64,000 nucleotides of DNA from Geothermobacter ehrlichii. GTDB taxonomy: Bacteria > Desulfobacterota > Desulfuromonadia > Desulfuromonadales > Geothermobacteraceae. Under the pieces are notes generated by a model, which saw only the letters and a program-made list of their open reading frames with translations, did no database searches and was not told the DNA's origin. The stretch covers positions 186,001 to 250,000 of the forward strand of contig NZ_VNIB01000003.1 of NCBI RefSeq assembly GCF_008124615.1. The letters run 5' to 3'. The stretch's first letter is position 1. Each line of letters opens with the position of its first letter. The translations under genes and the position numbers were made by a program. Shown here piece after piece: positions 33,722-41,629 of this stretch.

Positions 33722-34573
33722 TCAGCGGCGGCGGCCCACAAGCCGTTCGAACAGACCCAGATCCTGTTCGTTTTTCAGCAGCGCCCCGTGCAGCGGCGGC
33801 AGCGCCTTTTCGGCCTGCCGGTCGCGCAGGGTTTCGGGAGGGATGCCCTCGGCCACCAGCAGCCGGATCCAGTCGAGCAGTTCGGAGGTGGAGGGCTTCT
33901 TCTTCAGGCCGGGCACCTCGCGCAGGCCGAAGAAGGTCTCCAGGGCGGCTTCGAGCAGCCTTTTGCGGATGTCGGGGAAGTGGACCTCGACGATTTTCGC
34001 CATGGTCGCGGCGTCGGGAAAGCGGATGTAGTGGAAGAAGCAGCGGCGCAGAAAGGCGTCCGGCAGCTCCTTTTCGTTGTTGCTGGTGATGATGATCACC
34101 GGCCGGTGCTTCGCCCGGATCAGCTGCCGGGTCTCGTAGACGTAGAACTCCATCCGGTCGAGTTCCTGCAGCAGGTCGTTGGGGAACTCGATGTCGGCCT
34201 TGTCGATCTCGTCGATCAGCAGCACCGCCCGCCGTTCCGATTCAAAGGCCTCCCACAGCTTTCCCTTGACGATGTAGTTGCCGATGTCGTGCACGCGCTC
34301 GTCGCCGAGCTGCGAGTCACGCAGCCGGGAGACGGCGTCGTACTCGTAGAGGCCCTGGCTGGCCTTGGTGGTCGACTTGATGTGCCACTGAAACAGCGGC
34401 ATGTCGAGGGCGCGGGCGACCTCTTCGGCGAGCATGGTCTTGCCGGTGCCCGGCTCGCCCTTGATCAGCAGCGGCCGTCCGAGGGTGATGGCGGCGTTCA
34501 CCGCCAGGTTAAGATCTTCGGTAGCGACGTAGGAATCGGTTCCGGTAAAGCGCATGGTTTTCAGGGTAGCCAT
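33722..34573 (-). CDS. MoxR-type AAA+ ATPase
   Basis: A 283-residue ATPase: Walker A KGEPGTGKTMLAEE, Walker B VLLIDEIDKAD, and sensor-1 IIITSNNEKELPDAFLRRC. It partners the adjacent VWA protein as a chaperone pair. Its first bases overlap the end of the DUF4143 gene by 13 bases. Target unknown; the acyl-CoA/bam series is upstream but not clearly linked. Confidence 0.93.
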   Translation of the reverse strand: MATLKTMRFTGTDSYVATEDLNLAVNAAITLGRPLLIKGEPGTGKTMLAEEVARALDMPLFQWHIKSTTKASQGLYEYDAVSRLRDSQLGDERVHDIGNYIVKGKLWEAFESERRAVLLIDEIDKADIEFPNDLLQELDRMEFYVYETRQLIRAKHRPVIIITSNNEKELPDAFLRRCFFHYIRFPDAATMAKIVEVHFPDIRKRLLEAALETFFGLREVPGLKKKPSTSELLDWIRLLVAEGIPPETLRDRQAEKALPPLHGALLKNEQDLGLFERLVGRRR

Positions 34574-35751
34574 TGTTTGATGTCCAGTGAGAGAAACAGT
34601 TCGATGTCAAGGCCATCGCCGCCGACCAGCAGGGTTTTTTCCGGCGCGAAACTTTTCACGAAGGTGTCCATTCCCCCCAATGGGGCCGGTTGCTGGTGGC
34701 TTTTGATTTCGATGGCCAGCAGTTTTCCCCGGTGGCGGATGACGAAATCGACCTCCTGACCGCGTTCGCGCCAGTAGAACAGTTCATATCCATGTTCGTA
34801 GGAGCTGTTGAGCAGATGGGCACCGATGGCTGATTCGACCCAGCGTCCCCACAGCTCCGGGGTACTGCGGATGGCGGCGAAGTTCTGATTGGCGAGAGCC
34901 GACATGAGGGCCATGTTCATGACCTGCAGTTTGGGGCTCGAGCCACGTTGCCGGACTTTCTGCCCGGCGTATTTGTTGATCCCGGCCACCATGCCCGCTC
35001 CGGAGAGCAGCTCCAGGTAGTGGGCCAGGGTGGTGGTGTTGCCAGCGTCCTGCAACTGTCCGAGCATTTTCTGATAGGAAAGAATCTGTCCCGAATAGTG
35101 GCAGGCCAGGTAGAAAAGCTGGCGCAGCAACGCTGGTTTGTTGACCTGGGACATCAGCAGGATGTCCCGCGAAATGGTGGTTTCGATCAGGGCGTCCTGG
35201 ATGTAGTGTCGCCAGCGTTCTTCATCTTCCCGCAGGGTTATTGCTCCCGGATAGCCGCCGAAGTAGATGTATTCATCCACAGAGAGCCCGAAAGCGTCCC
35301 GCATTTCGCTGTAGCTCCAGGGCCTGACCGGAATCAGTTCAAAGCGGCCGGCCAGGCTTTCGGTCAGACCCCGCTGCACGAGTAACGGGGCCGAACCGAG
35401 AATGACGACCTTCAGGGGCGTCTGCTTGTGGGTGTCTTCGTCCCACAGGGATTTGACGATTTCCGACCAGCCGGGAACCTTCTGCACCTCGTCGAGAATC
35501 AGCAATCCCTCCTGCGCCCGTCCGGTTGCCAATTGCAAGCGGGCGATTTCCCACTGGTTGCGGATCCATTGCCGGTCTTCGCCGGTCAGAGCGTCGGCAG
35601 AAGCGAAATGGACCGGCTGCGGCAGTTCTGCCATCAGCTGCCGGGCCAGGGTGGTTTTCCCCACCTGGCGGGGGCCTGCCAGAACCTGGATGAAGCGACG
35701 GGGCTCGCGACACCTTTGCAGCAGTTGCTGAAATTGCGGGCGGTGAAACAT
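34561..35751 (-). CDS. DUF4143-type ATP-binding protein
   Basis: A 396-residue protein: AAA domain with Walker A LAGPRQVGKTTLARQL and Walker B LLILDEVQKVPGW, then a C-terminal DUF4143 domain (PD-(D/E)xK-like, EVDFVIRHRGKLLAIEIKS). These proteins are common, mobile and of unknown function. It lies between the acyl-CoA ligase and the MoxR pair and interrupts their direction series. Striking TTTACTCA motifs precede the start. Confidence 0.9.
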   Translation of the reverse strand: MFHRPQFQQLLQRCREPRRFIQVLAGPRQVGKTTLARQLMAELPQPVHFASADALTGEDRQWIRNQWEIARLQLATGRAQEGLLILDEVQKVPGWSEIVKSLWDEDTHKQTPLKVVILGSAPLLVQRGLTESLAGRFELIPVRPWSYSEMRDAFGLSVDEYIYFGGYPGAITLREDEERWRHYIQDALIETTISRDILLMSQVNKPALLRQLFYLACHYSGQILSYQKMLGQLQDAGNTTTLAHYLELLSGAGMVAGINKYAGQKVRQRGSSPKLQVMNMALMSALANQNFAAIRSTPELWGRWVESAIGAHLLNSSYEHGYELFYWRERGQEVDFVIRHRGKLLAIEIKSHQQPAPLGGMDTFVKSFAPEKTLLVGGDGLDIELFLSLDIKQWLP

Positions 35752-35769
35752 GCAAATGAGTATATTGAC

Positions 35770-35817
35770 AATTTACTCAATGCACAAGGTAAATTTACTC
35801 AGTGCGTTGAGTAAATT
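35770..35817 (-). promoter_or_regulatory. Triple TTTACTCA motif before the DUF4143 gene
   Basis: AATTTACTCA at 35770 and 35792 are direct copies; TGAGTAAATT at 35808-35817 is the inverted copy. The outer pair makes a 10-bp inverted repeat. Located 19 bases upstream of the start, as for an operator or toxin-antitoxin-like control site. Confidence 0.55.
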
Positions 35818-35841
35818 GCAGGGTGCATGTTGTGCCGCGCA

Positions 35842-37686
35842 TCAAAGCACGATCACCCCGGGAGCAGGCGGCTCGGCGTAGAGCCGCTCGACCAGCTTCC
35901 GGCGCCGCTGCAGGGCGGCGCGCTGGTTGATGTAGCCCTTGTCGGTGATTTCGCCGGCGTCGATGTCCGGCGGCTCGCTCATCAGCATGACGCGGGCGAT
36001 GCGGGTCGAGCTGCCCTGCTGCCCGGCGTTGAACTTGCGCAGCGTCCGGCGCAGATGCTCTTCGATTTCGGGGCGGCGGATCAGTTCTTCCGGGGCGATG
36101 TCGTCGGCGACGTCCGGGCACAGCTGTTTGCAGGCGGCGAGGTTCGGCCAGCCGAGGATGCCGACAAAATCCCGGTCGTGCCCGGTCACCAGGGCGAACT
36201 GCAGCGCCGGGGCGGCGGCGGCGAGGACGGCCACCCGCAGTGGGCCGACCCGGACCCAGGTGCCGCTGCTCAGCTTGAAGTCCTCGGCCACCCGGCCGGC
36301 GAAGGCGATTCCCTTGGCCGGATCCTCGGGATCGACGAACCGGCCGGCGTCGCCGATGCGGTAGAAGCCGTCCTCGTCGAAGGCGGCGGCGGTCAGGTCG
36401 GGGCGGCGGAAGTAGCCCGGAGTGACGTTTGGGCCCTTGACGCGCAGCTCGAAATTGTCGCCGTTCGGCAGCATCTTCAGGGTGATGCCGGGGCAGGGGA
36501 TGCCGATTACGCCGGCTTTTTCCAGCGGAAAATGGGCGGCGGTGGCCAGCGGCGCGGTTTCGGTCGCTCCCCAGGAGGAGGTCATGACCACTTTTTTGCC
36601 GGTGGCCCGGATGGAGACCTTTTCCAGCCGTTCCCAGAGATCCTGCGGCAGGGCCGCCCCGGCGTAGAAGATCAGCTGCAGCCTGCTGAAGAAGCTGCGG
36701 CGCAGTTTTTCGTCCTGCTCCAGGTGGGGCAGCAGCATGGCGTAGCCGACCGGGACGTTGAAATAGATGGTCGGCGAGATTTCAGCCAGGTTCTTCAGGG
36801 TCTTTTCCACCAGTCCCGGTGCCGGCTTGCCGTCGTCGATGTAGAAGGTGCCGCCCTGCTTGAGCACCAGGTTGAAATTGTGGTTGCCGCCGAAGGTATG
36901 GCTCCAGGGGAGCCAGTCGAGCAGCACCGGCGGGGTGCGGGTGACGAAGGGCCAGACCTGTTCGAGCATCTTCTGGTTGGCGCAGAGCATGCCGTGGGTG
37001 TTGATCACCCCCTTGGGGGTGCCGGTCGAGCCGGAGGTGTAGAGGATCTTGGCGATGGTATCCGTTCCGACCTGCGCGAAGGCCCGGTCGACGGCCGCGG
37101 TGACCGGTGTTTCGAGCAGGCTGGCGAAGGGCGTGGTGGCCGTGCCGGCGACCTCGCCCCGGCTGGCGACGACGTCCACGCCGTCCAGATCGAGGCTGGC
37201 GAGCGCCGGGGCGAAGGCTTCGCCGTCGGCGACATAGATCAGTCCCGGCGTGGTTTCGGCGAAGATGTGGCGCAGCTTGGAGAAGTCCCGGCTGAGCAGC
37301 GAATAGGCGACCGAGACCGGAACCACCGGCACGCCGCTGAAGAAGCCGCCGAGCATCAGCAGGGCGTGGTCGATGGCGTTGCCGGAAAGGATCATCAGCG
37401 GCCGCTCGCTGCCCAGGCCGCGGTCGAGCAGGGCCTGGGCGATGGCGCGGGCCTGCCGTTCGGCTTCGGCGTAGCTCAGCCGGCGCCAGGCGCCGTCGGC
37501 CTGCCGTTCAGCGAGAAAGATCCGCTCCGGAGCCTGTTCGGCCCAGTGGCGCAGCATCCGGCCGAGGCTGTCCGGATAGGCACCGAGGGGCTGGGGCGAG
37601 CTGAGCAGAAAACCGGTTTCGGCGGAGCCTTCGAGGTTGACCAGGGGCGGGGCGAAATCGAGGGGGGCGAATTCGGCGGTACTCAT
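35842..37686 (-). CDS. Feruloyl-CoA synthetase-like acyl/aryl-CoA ligase
   Basis: A 614-residue ANL-superfamily ligase. The P-loop ILYTSGSTGTPKGV, motif SSWGATETAP, GYFRRPDLT and YRIGDAGRF are complete. Closest pattern is feruloyl-CoA synthetase. It activates an acid to a CoA thioester with ATP. The catalytic Lys at the end (ITDKGYINQRA) is present. It is the last gene of the long series with an acyl-CoA dehydrogenase, suggesting an aromatic or phenylpropanoid acid as substrate. Confidence 0.85.
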   Translation of the reverse strand: MSTAEFAPLDFAPPLVNLEGSAETGFLLSSPQPLGAYPDSLGRMLRHWAEQAPERIFLAERQADGAWRRLSYAEAERQARAIAQALLDRGLGSERPLMILSGNAIDHALLMLGGFFSGVPVVPVSVAYSLLSRDFSKLRHIFAETTPGLIYVADGEAFAPALASLDLDGVDVVASRGEVAGTATTPFASLLETPVTAAVDRAFAQVGTDTIAKILYTSGSTGTPKGVINTHGMLCANQKMLEQVWPFVTRTPPVLLDWLPWSHTFGGNHNFNLVLKQGGTFYIDDGKPAPGLVEKTLKNLAEISPTIYFNVPVGYAMLLPHLEQDEKLRRSFFSRLQLIFYAGAALPQDLWERLEKVSIRATGKKVVMTSSWGATETAPLATAAHFPLEKAGVIGIPCPGITLKMLPNGDNFELRVKGPNVTPGYFRRPDLTAAAFDEDGFYRIGDAGRFVDPEDPAKGIAFAGRVAEDFKLSSGTWVRVGPLRVAVLAAAAPALQFALVTGHDRDFVGILGWPNLAACKQLCPDVADDIAPEELIRRPEIEEHLRRTLRKFNAGQQGSSTRIARVMLMSEPPDIDAGEITDKGYINQRAALQRRRKLVERLYAEPPAPGVIVL

Positions 37687-37749
37687 GGCTGACCTCCTGC
37701 GTGCAGACGAAAGGGACGACCGGACAAAGCTGGCTTGAGAAAACCGGGC

Positions 37750-37850
37750 CTCACCACAGGGGCACGGAGGTCAAAATCAGGGGAAAAGATGTGAAAGTTT
37801 CGTGTTTTGGACTTTCTATTCCTCTGTGGTCTCCGTGACTCCGTGGTGAG
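37750..37850. repeat. Inverted-repeat element copy 5 (variant)
   Basis: CTCACCACAGGGGCACGGAG at the left and CTCCGTGACTCCGTGGTGAG at the right are complementary arms. It is a sequence variant of the other elements, in the gap between two genes of the acyl-CoA series. Confidence 0.7.
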
Positions 37851-37899
37851 TTATCTGTCTGTTCCTGCCGCCCCGGCGGCGAAACAGCTGTTGGTCAAG

Positions 37900-39636
37900 T
37901 CAGAACGGGTACCCTCCCGTGTCACTGGTGGCCGCGGCCAGCAGACGTTTCGACTCCAGCAGCCCGGTTGTCGGACAGGCGCTGAGTCGGGAGACGATCG
38001 GTTGCATCCCGGCCGGATCCGCTTCGACAGCGGCATAGGCGGCGCAGCGGGCGGCGGCGGTGCCGATCCGGGCGGCGAGCTCGAAGCTGGCGGTGCGGGC
38101 GGCGGCCTGCAGCAGTTGCCGCCTGGCCGGGCTGACACGCGTCCGGGCCTTGTCCGTACGCAGCAGCACGCTCTCCAGGGCGAAGATGTCGATGGCCATG
38201 TCGCCCAGCGCCAGCAGAATCTCCTGCTCCCGGTGCCGTTGCCGAACCGCCCCGAGCAACAGCAGATAGAGAGTCTTCGTCTTCGCGAGCAAATCCTGCC
38301 CGCATTCCTCCAGCTTGCCGGTGGTGAGGTCGTCCTCGACCGTCCGGACCCGCTCCCAGAGTTCGAGGCGTTTCTCGTCGGCCCGGCGCAGCAGCAGGTT
38401 GGGAATCAGCAGCCTGTTGATTTCGTTGGTGCCCTCGAAAATCCGGTTGATGCGCTGATCCCGGTAGTAGCGCTCCACCGGGTAGTCGCGGATATAGCCG
38501 TAGCCGCCGTGGATCTGCAGCGCCTCGTCGGCGATCCGGCCCAGCGCTTCGCTGCAGAAGACCTTGGCGATGGCGCATTCGCCGGCATACTCCTCGATCG
38601 CCTGCCGGTAGCGCCGGGGATAGTCGTCGGTGTCGCGGTCGAGGGTCGCGATCCGGGCGTCGAGCAGTCCGGCGACCCGGTAGAGGACCGATTCGGCGGC
38701 GAACAGGGCGGCGCTCATGTCGGCCAGTTTTTCGCGGATGGCGCCGAATTCCCGCAGCAGCCGGCCGAACTGTTTCCGCTCGCCGGCATAGGTCGCCGCT
38801 TCGGCCAGGGCGCCCTTTGCGGCGCCGACCACCGTGGCGGCCAGCTTCAGCCGGCCGATATTGAGCACGTTGAAGGCGATCTTATGTCCCTGGCCCGCCT
38901 CGCCGAGCAGGTTCTGCCGCGGCACCCGGACATTGTCGAGGATGACCTGGGCGGTCGAGGTCCCCTTGAGGCCCATCTTCCGCTCTTCGGCGCCGACGCT
39001 CAGCCCGGGGCTGTCGCGCTCGACCAGAAAGGCCGAGAACTGCCGACCGTCGATCTTGGCGAAGACGGTGAACAGGTCGGCGAAGGCGGCGTTGGTGATG
39101 AACTGCTTGACCCCGTTGAGCAGGTAGCAGCTGCCGTCTTCGCTCAGGGTGGCGGTGGTGCGGGCGCTCAACGGATCGCTGCCGCAGTCGGGTTCGGTCA
39201 GGCAGTAGGCGGCGATCCACTCGCCGCTGGTCAGCTTTGCCAGGTATCTTTCCTTCTGCTCGGCGGTGCCGTAATAGACCAGCGGCAGCGAGCCGATCCC
39301 GGTCTGGCCGCTGGAGGTGATGGCGAAGGAGCCGCTCGGGCCGATCGTCTCCGCCACCAGCATGCTGGTCGCCTTGTCGAGCTCCAGGCCACCGTATCGC
39401 TCCGGGATGTCGACCAGAAACAGGCCGAGGTCGGCGCAGCGGCGCAGCTTGGCGCGCAGCAGGGCGAAGTCCTGCTCCTCCAGCCGGTCGAGGTCGGGGA
39501 GGATTTCGTTGCGGATGAAGGCTTCGGTGGTCTCGGCGATCTGCCGCTGCTCCAGGGAGAAATCCTCCGGGATGAACGGGACGGCAGTTTCGTCGAGCAG
39601 AAAGCCGCCGCCGGGCGGTGTGGCGTGAACGGTCAT
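37900..39636 (-). CDS. Acyl-CoA dehydrogenase
   Basis: A 578-residue FAD enzyme of the longer VLCAD/ACAD9-like type. Landmarks: YCLTEPDCGSDP, KQFITNAAFADLFTVFA, GERKQFGR, IHGGYGYIRDYPVERYYRDQRINRIFEGTNEI, with the catalytic-Glu region EGTNEI. It oxidises an acyl-CoA to the enoyl-CoA and passes electrons to ETF. Adjacent genes: ligase, UspA. The exact substrate is not visible. Confidence 0.92.
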   Translation of the reverse strand: MTVHATPPGGGFLLDETAVPFIPEDFSLEQRQIAETTEAFIRNEILPDLDRLEEQDFALLRAKLRRCADLGLFLVDIPERYGGLELDKATSMLVAETIGPSGSFAITSSGQTGIGSLPLVYYGTAEQKERYLAKLTSGEWIAAYCLTEPDCGSDPLSARTTATLSEDGSCYLLNGVKQFITNAAFADLFTVFAKIDGRQFSAFLVERDSPGLSVGAEERKMGLKGTSTAQVILDNVRVPRQNLLGEAGQGHKIAFNVLNIGRLKLAATVVGAAKGALAEAATYAGERKQFGRLLREFGAIREKLADMSAALFAAESVLYRVAGLLDARIATLDRDTDDYPRRYRQAIEEYAGECAIAKVFCSEALGRIADEALQIHGGYGYIRDYPVERYYRDQRINRIFEGTNEINRLLIPNLLLRRADEKRLELWERVRTVEDDLTTGKLEECGQDLLAKTKTLYLLLLGAVRQRHREQEILLALGDMAIDIFALESVLLRTDKARTRVSPARRQLLQAAARTASFELAARIGTAAARCAAYAAVEADPAGMQPIVSRLSACPTTGLLESKRLLAAATSDTGGYPF

Positions 39637-39688
39637 GACTCCCCCGGATACCGGAACGATGTCCCGGGCGGTTTGGAAATCGCGTTGT

Positions 39689-40117
39689 CTAGATGACCAG
39701 CACCGGGCAGTTCACCCGGTGGACGACGTAGTTGGCGACCTGGCCGAAGAGCAGGTCCCGCAGTTCGCTGACCGGATTGCGGCCGATGACCAGCAGGTCG
39801 TAATCGCCGCTGTCGGCGAGGGCGCAGATGACGTCGCGGGCGTTTCCTTCCCGGACCAGGGTTTCGGTCGCCATCCCGGCGTCGGCGAAGATCTGCTGTT
39901 GCCGGTCGATGAACTCCCGGGCCTCTTTCCGCGCCCGCCGGCTGAATTCGATGTAGTTCCTGTCGGGGAACCCCTGGCAGGAGAGACGTTCCAGGTCGAG
40001 GACGTGCAGCAGGGTCAGGGGTGTGGCCAGGTAGTCCTTCATGGCGATCAGGCCTTTGACCGTCTGGGCCGAGATGGGCGAGCCGTCGAGGGGCACCAGT
40101 ATCTTCTGTTCGAGCAT
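39689..40117 (-). CDS. UspA-family universal stress protein
   Basis: A 142-residue protein with the family ends KILVPLDGSP and VNCPVLVI. The ATP-loop is only partly kept (GRNPVSELRDLLFGQVANYVV, lacking the second Gly of GxxGx9G). It may thus not bind ATP as the typical members do. Situated between fdhD and the acyl-CoA dehydrogenase. Confidence 0.88.
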   Translation of the reverse strand: MLEQKILVPLDGSPISAQTVKGLIAMKDYLATPLTLLHVLDLERLSCQGFPDRNYIEFSRRARKEAREFIDRQQQIFADAGMATETLVREGNARDVICALADSGDYDLLVIGRNPVSELRDLLFGQVANYVVHRVNCPVLVI

Positions 40118-40203
40118 GCGACCTCCCTGCTTTTTCGCTGTGGATAGCGACGTCTTTGCCGTTCGTGGGCCCGGCGGCGTGCCGAGGCCGCCGGCGATTC
40201 GGG

Positions 40204-40989
40204 TCAGACCGTCGCTTGCGCAAACCGCAGCTGCTGCGGATGGGTGAATATGTCCATGCGCTGGCTCCGCAGGTAACCGACCAGGGTGATGCCGGCCTGC
40301 TGGCAGAGGTCGATCGCCTTGTCGGTCGGCGAGGTGCGCGAGGCGATCAGGCCGATGCCGAGCCGCGCCGCCTTGGCGACCATTTCGCTGGAGATTCGTC
40401 CGGAGCTGATCAGTATCCGGTCGCGCAGTTCGATTGTTCGGAACAGGGCCTCGCCGGCCAGCCGGTCGAGGGTGTTGTGGCGGCCGATGTCCTCGGCGTG
40501 CAGCAGCAGGCCGTCGGCATCGCCGATGGCCGCCGAGTGGATGCCGCCGTGGCTGCGGTAGTGTTCGGCCCGCTGCTGCAGTTCGTGCATGCAGCGCAGC
40601 AGCGCGTCGGCGTGGTAGAAGCGGGTTGTTGGTGACGGCGGACGGAGCAGGTTTTCGGGCAGGTTGAAGAAGATGCCGGTGCCACAGCCGGAGGTCAGGG
40701 TCGGTTGCAGCCGGTCGGGAACCTGCGTCCGCAGACGCAGTTCGGCCAGGGCGTCGTCCTGGCAGATGCCCATGATCAGGATGTCGTCGAGGCTGTCGAT
40801 GAAGCCCTGCAGGCGCAGAAAGCCGGCGACCAGGAAATGGAGCTGGTGAGGTGAGCAGACCAGGGTCGCCAAATCGTGACCGTTGATGCGCAGACGCAGG
40901 GGATATTCTTCCACCACCTGCCGCTGCGTCGGTTCCGGCTGTCCCTGGACCACCCGTACGATCTTGCGTGCGAAAGGCTGCTTGGTCAT
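40204..40989 (-). CDS. fdhD: FdhD sulfurtransferase for Mo/W-cofactor
   Basis: A 261-residue FdhD protein, which transfers sulfur from IscS to the bis-pterin Mo/W cofactor of formate dehydrogenase. The active loop TLTSGCGTG has one Cys where E. coli has two. HNTLDRLAG and SSGRISSEMVAKAARLGI are family landmarks. It starts 10 bases downstream of bamI, so it belongs to the bam unit; no formate dehydrogenase is in the window. A role for the tungsten cofactor of BamB is a possibility. Confidence 0.93.
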   Translation of the reverse strand: MTKQPFARKIVRVVQGQPEPTQRQVVEEYPLRLRINGHDLATLVCSPHQLHFLVAGFLRLQGFIDSLDDILIMGICQDDALAELRLRTQVPDRLQPTLTSGCGTGIFFNLPENLLRPPSPTTRFYHADALLRCMHELQQRAEHYRSHGGIHSAAIGDADGLLLHAEDIGRHNTLDRLAGEALFRTIELRDRILISSGRISSEMVAKAARLGIGLIASRTSPTDKAIDLCQQAGITLVGYLRSQRMDIFTHPQQLRFAQATV

Positions 40990-40999
40990 CGGCAGAATG

Positions 41000-41623
41000 T
41001 CATCCGTGTCCCGAACAGCCGCCGCAGGATTCTGCTTGCGGCGGCGCCATCAGCGACTCGATCAGCACGTACGCGGCCTGCAGCGCCGAAGTGGGGCAGA
41101 GCGGAAAGCATTCCTTGCAGTCCCAGCATTCCTTGACGGCGATCTCCGGGATGAAGTTGATTTCGCGTTTCGCCCCCCGGTCGAAAAAGCCGACGGCGTG
41201 CTTCTGCTTGACTTCGGCACAGTATCGCACACAGAGGCCGCAGAGGATACAGAAAGAGGCCTCCTTTTCATAACGTCCGGGATCGGCGCCGTATTCGCCG
41301 GCCAGTTCCAGCAGCTCCTCCGAGTCGGGAGCGTGGGACAGCATCTGTTCGAGCAGCACCCGGCGGATTCTGTCCAGCTGTTCGCTCCGGGTCCTGACCA
41401 CCTGGTCGGCTTCCGCCGGATGGGTGCAGGCGGCGACATAACCGGTTCGTCCCTGCGCTTCCAGCTCCACCGTGCAGATGCGGCAGGCCCCGTAGGGCTC
41501 CAGCTGTTCGTGGTGGCAGAGGGTGGGGATGGTGATCCCGGCCGTCTGGGCCGCTTCGAGAAGGGTCATGCCGGGCTTGGCGGCGACCTTCTTTCCGTCG
41601 ATCTGCAGGAAAAAATCACTCAT
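41000..41623 (-). CDS. bamI: BamI-like 2Fe-2S/4Fe-4S protein (NuoG N-terminal type)
   Basis: A 207-residue protein. N-terminal 2Fe-2S domain (LCHHEQLEPYGACRICTVEL...ACTHP), followed by 4Fe-4S sites CILCGLCVRYC and CWDCKECFPLCP. It resembles the first part of NuoG/HoxU and is the BamI position of the class II benzoyl-CoA reductase cluster. Transfers electrons between BamGH and the core. 6 bases separate it from bamH. Confidence 0.85.
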   Translation of the reverse strand: MSDFFLQIDGKKVAAKPGMTLLEAAQTAGITIPTLCHHEQLEPYGACRICTVELEAQGRTGYVAACTHPAEADQVVRTRSEQLDRIRRVLLEQMLSHAPDSEELLELAGEYGADPGRYEKEASFCILCGLCVRYCAEVKQKHAVGFFDRGAKREINFIPEIAVKECWDCKECFPLCPTSALQAAYVLIESLMAPPQAESCGGCSGHG

Positions 41624-41629
41624 GGGCTG

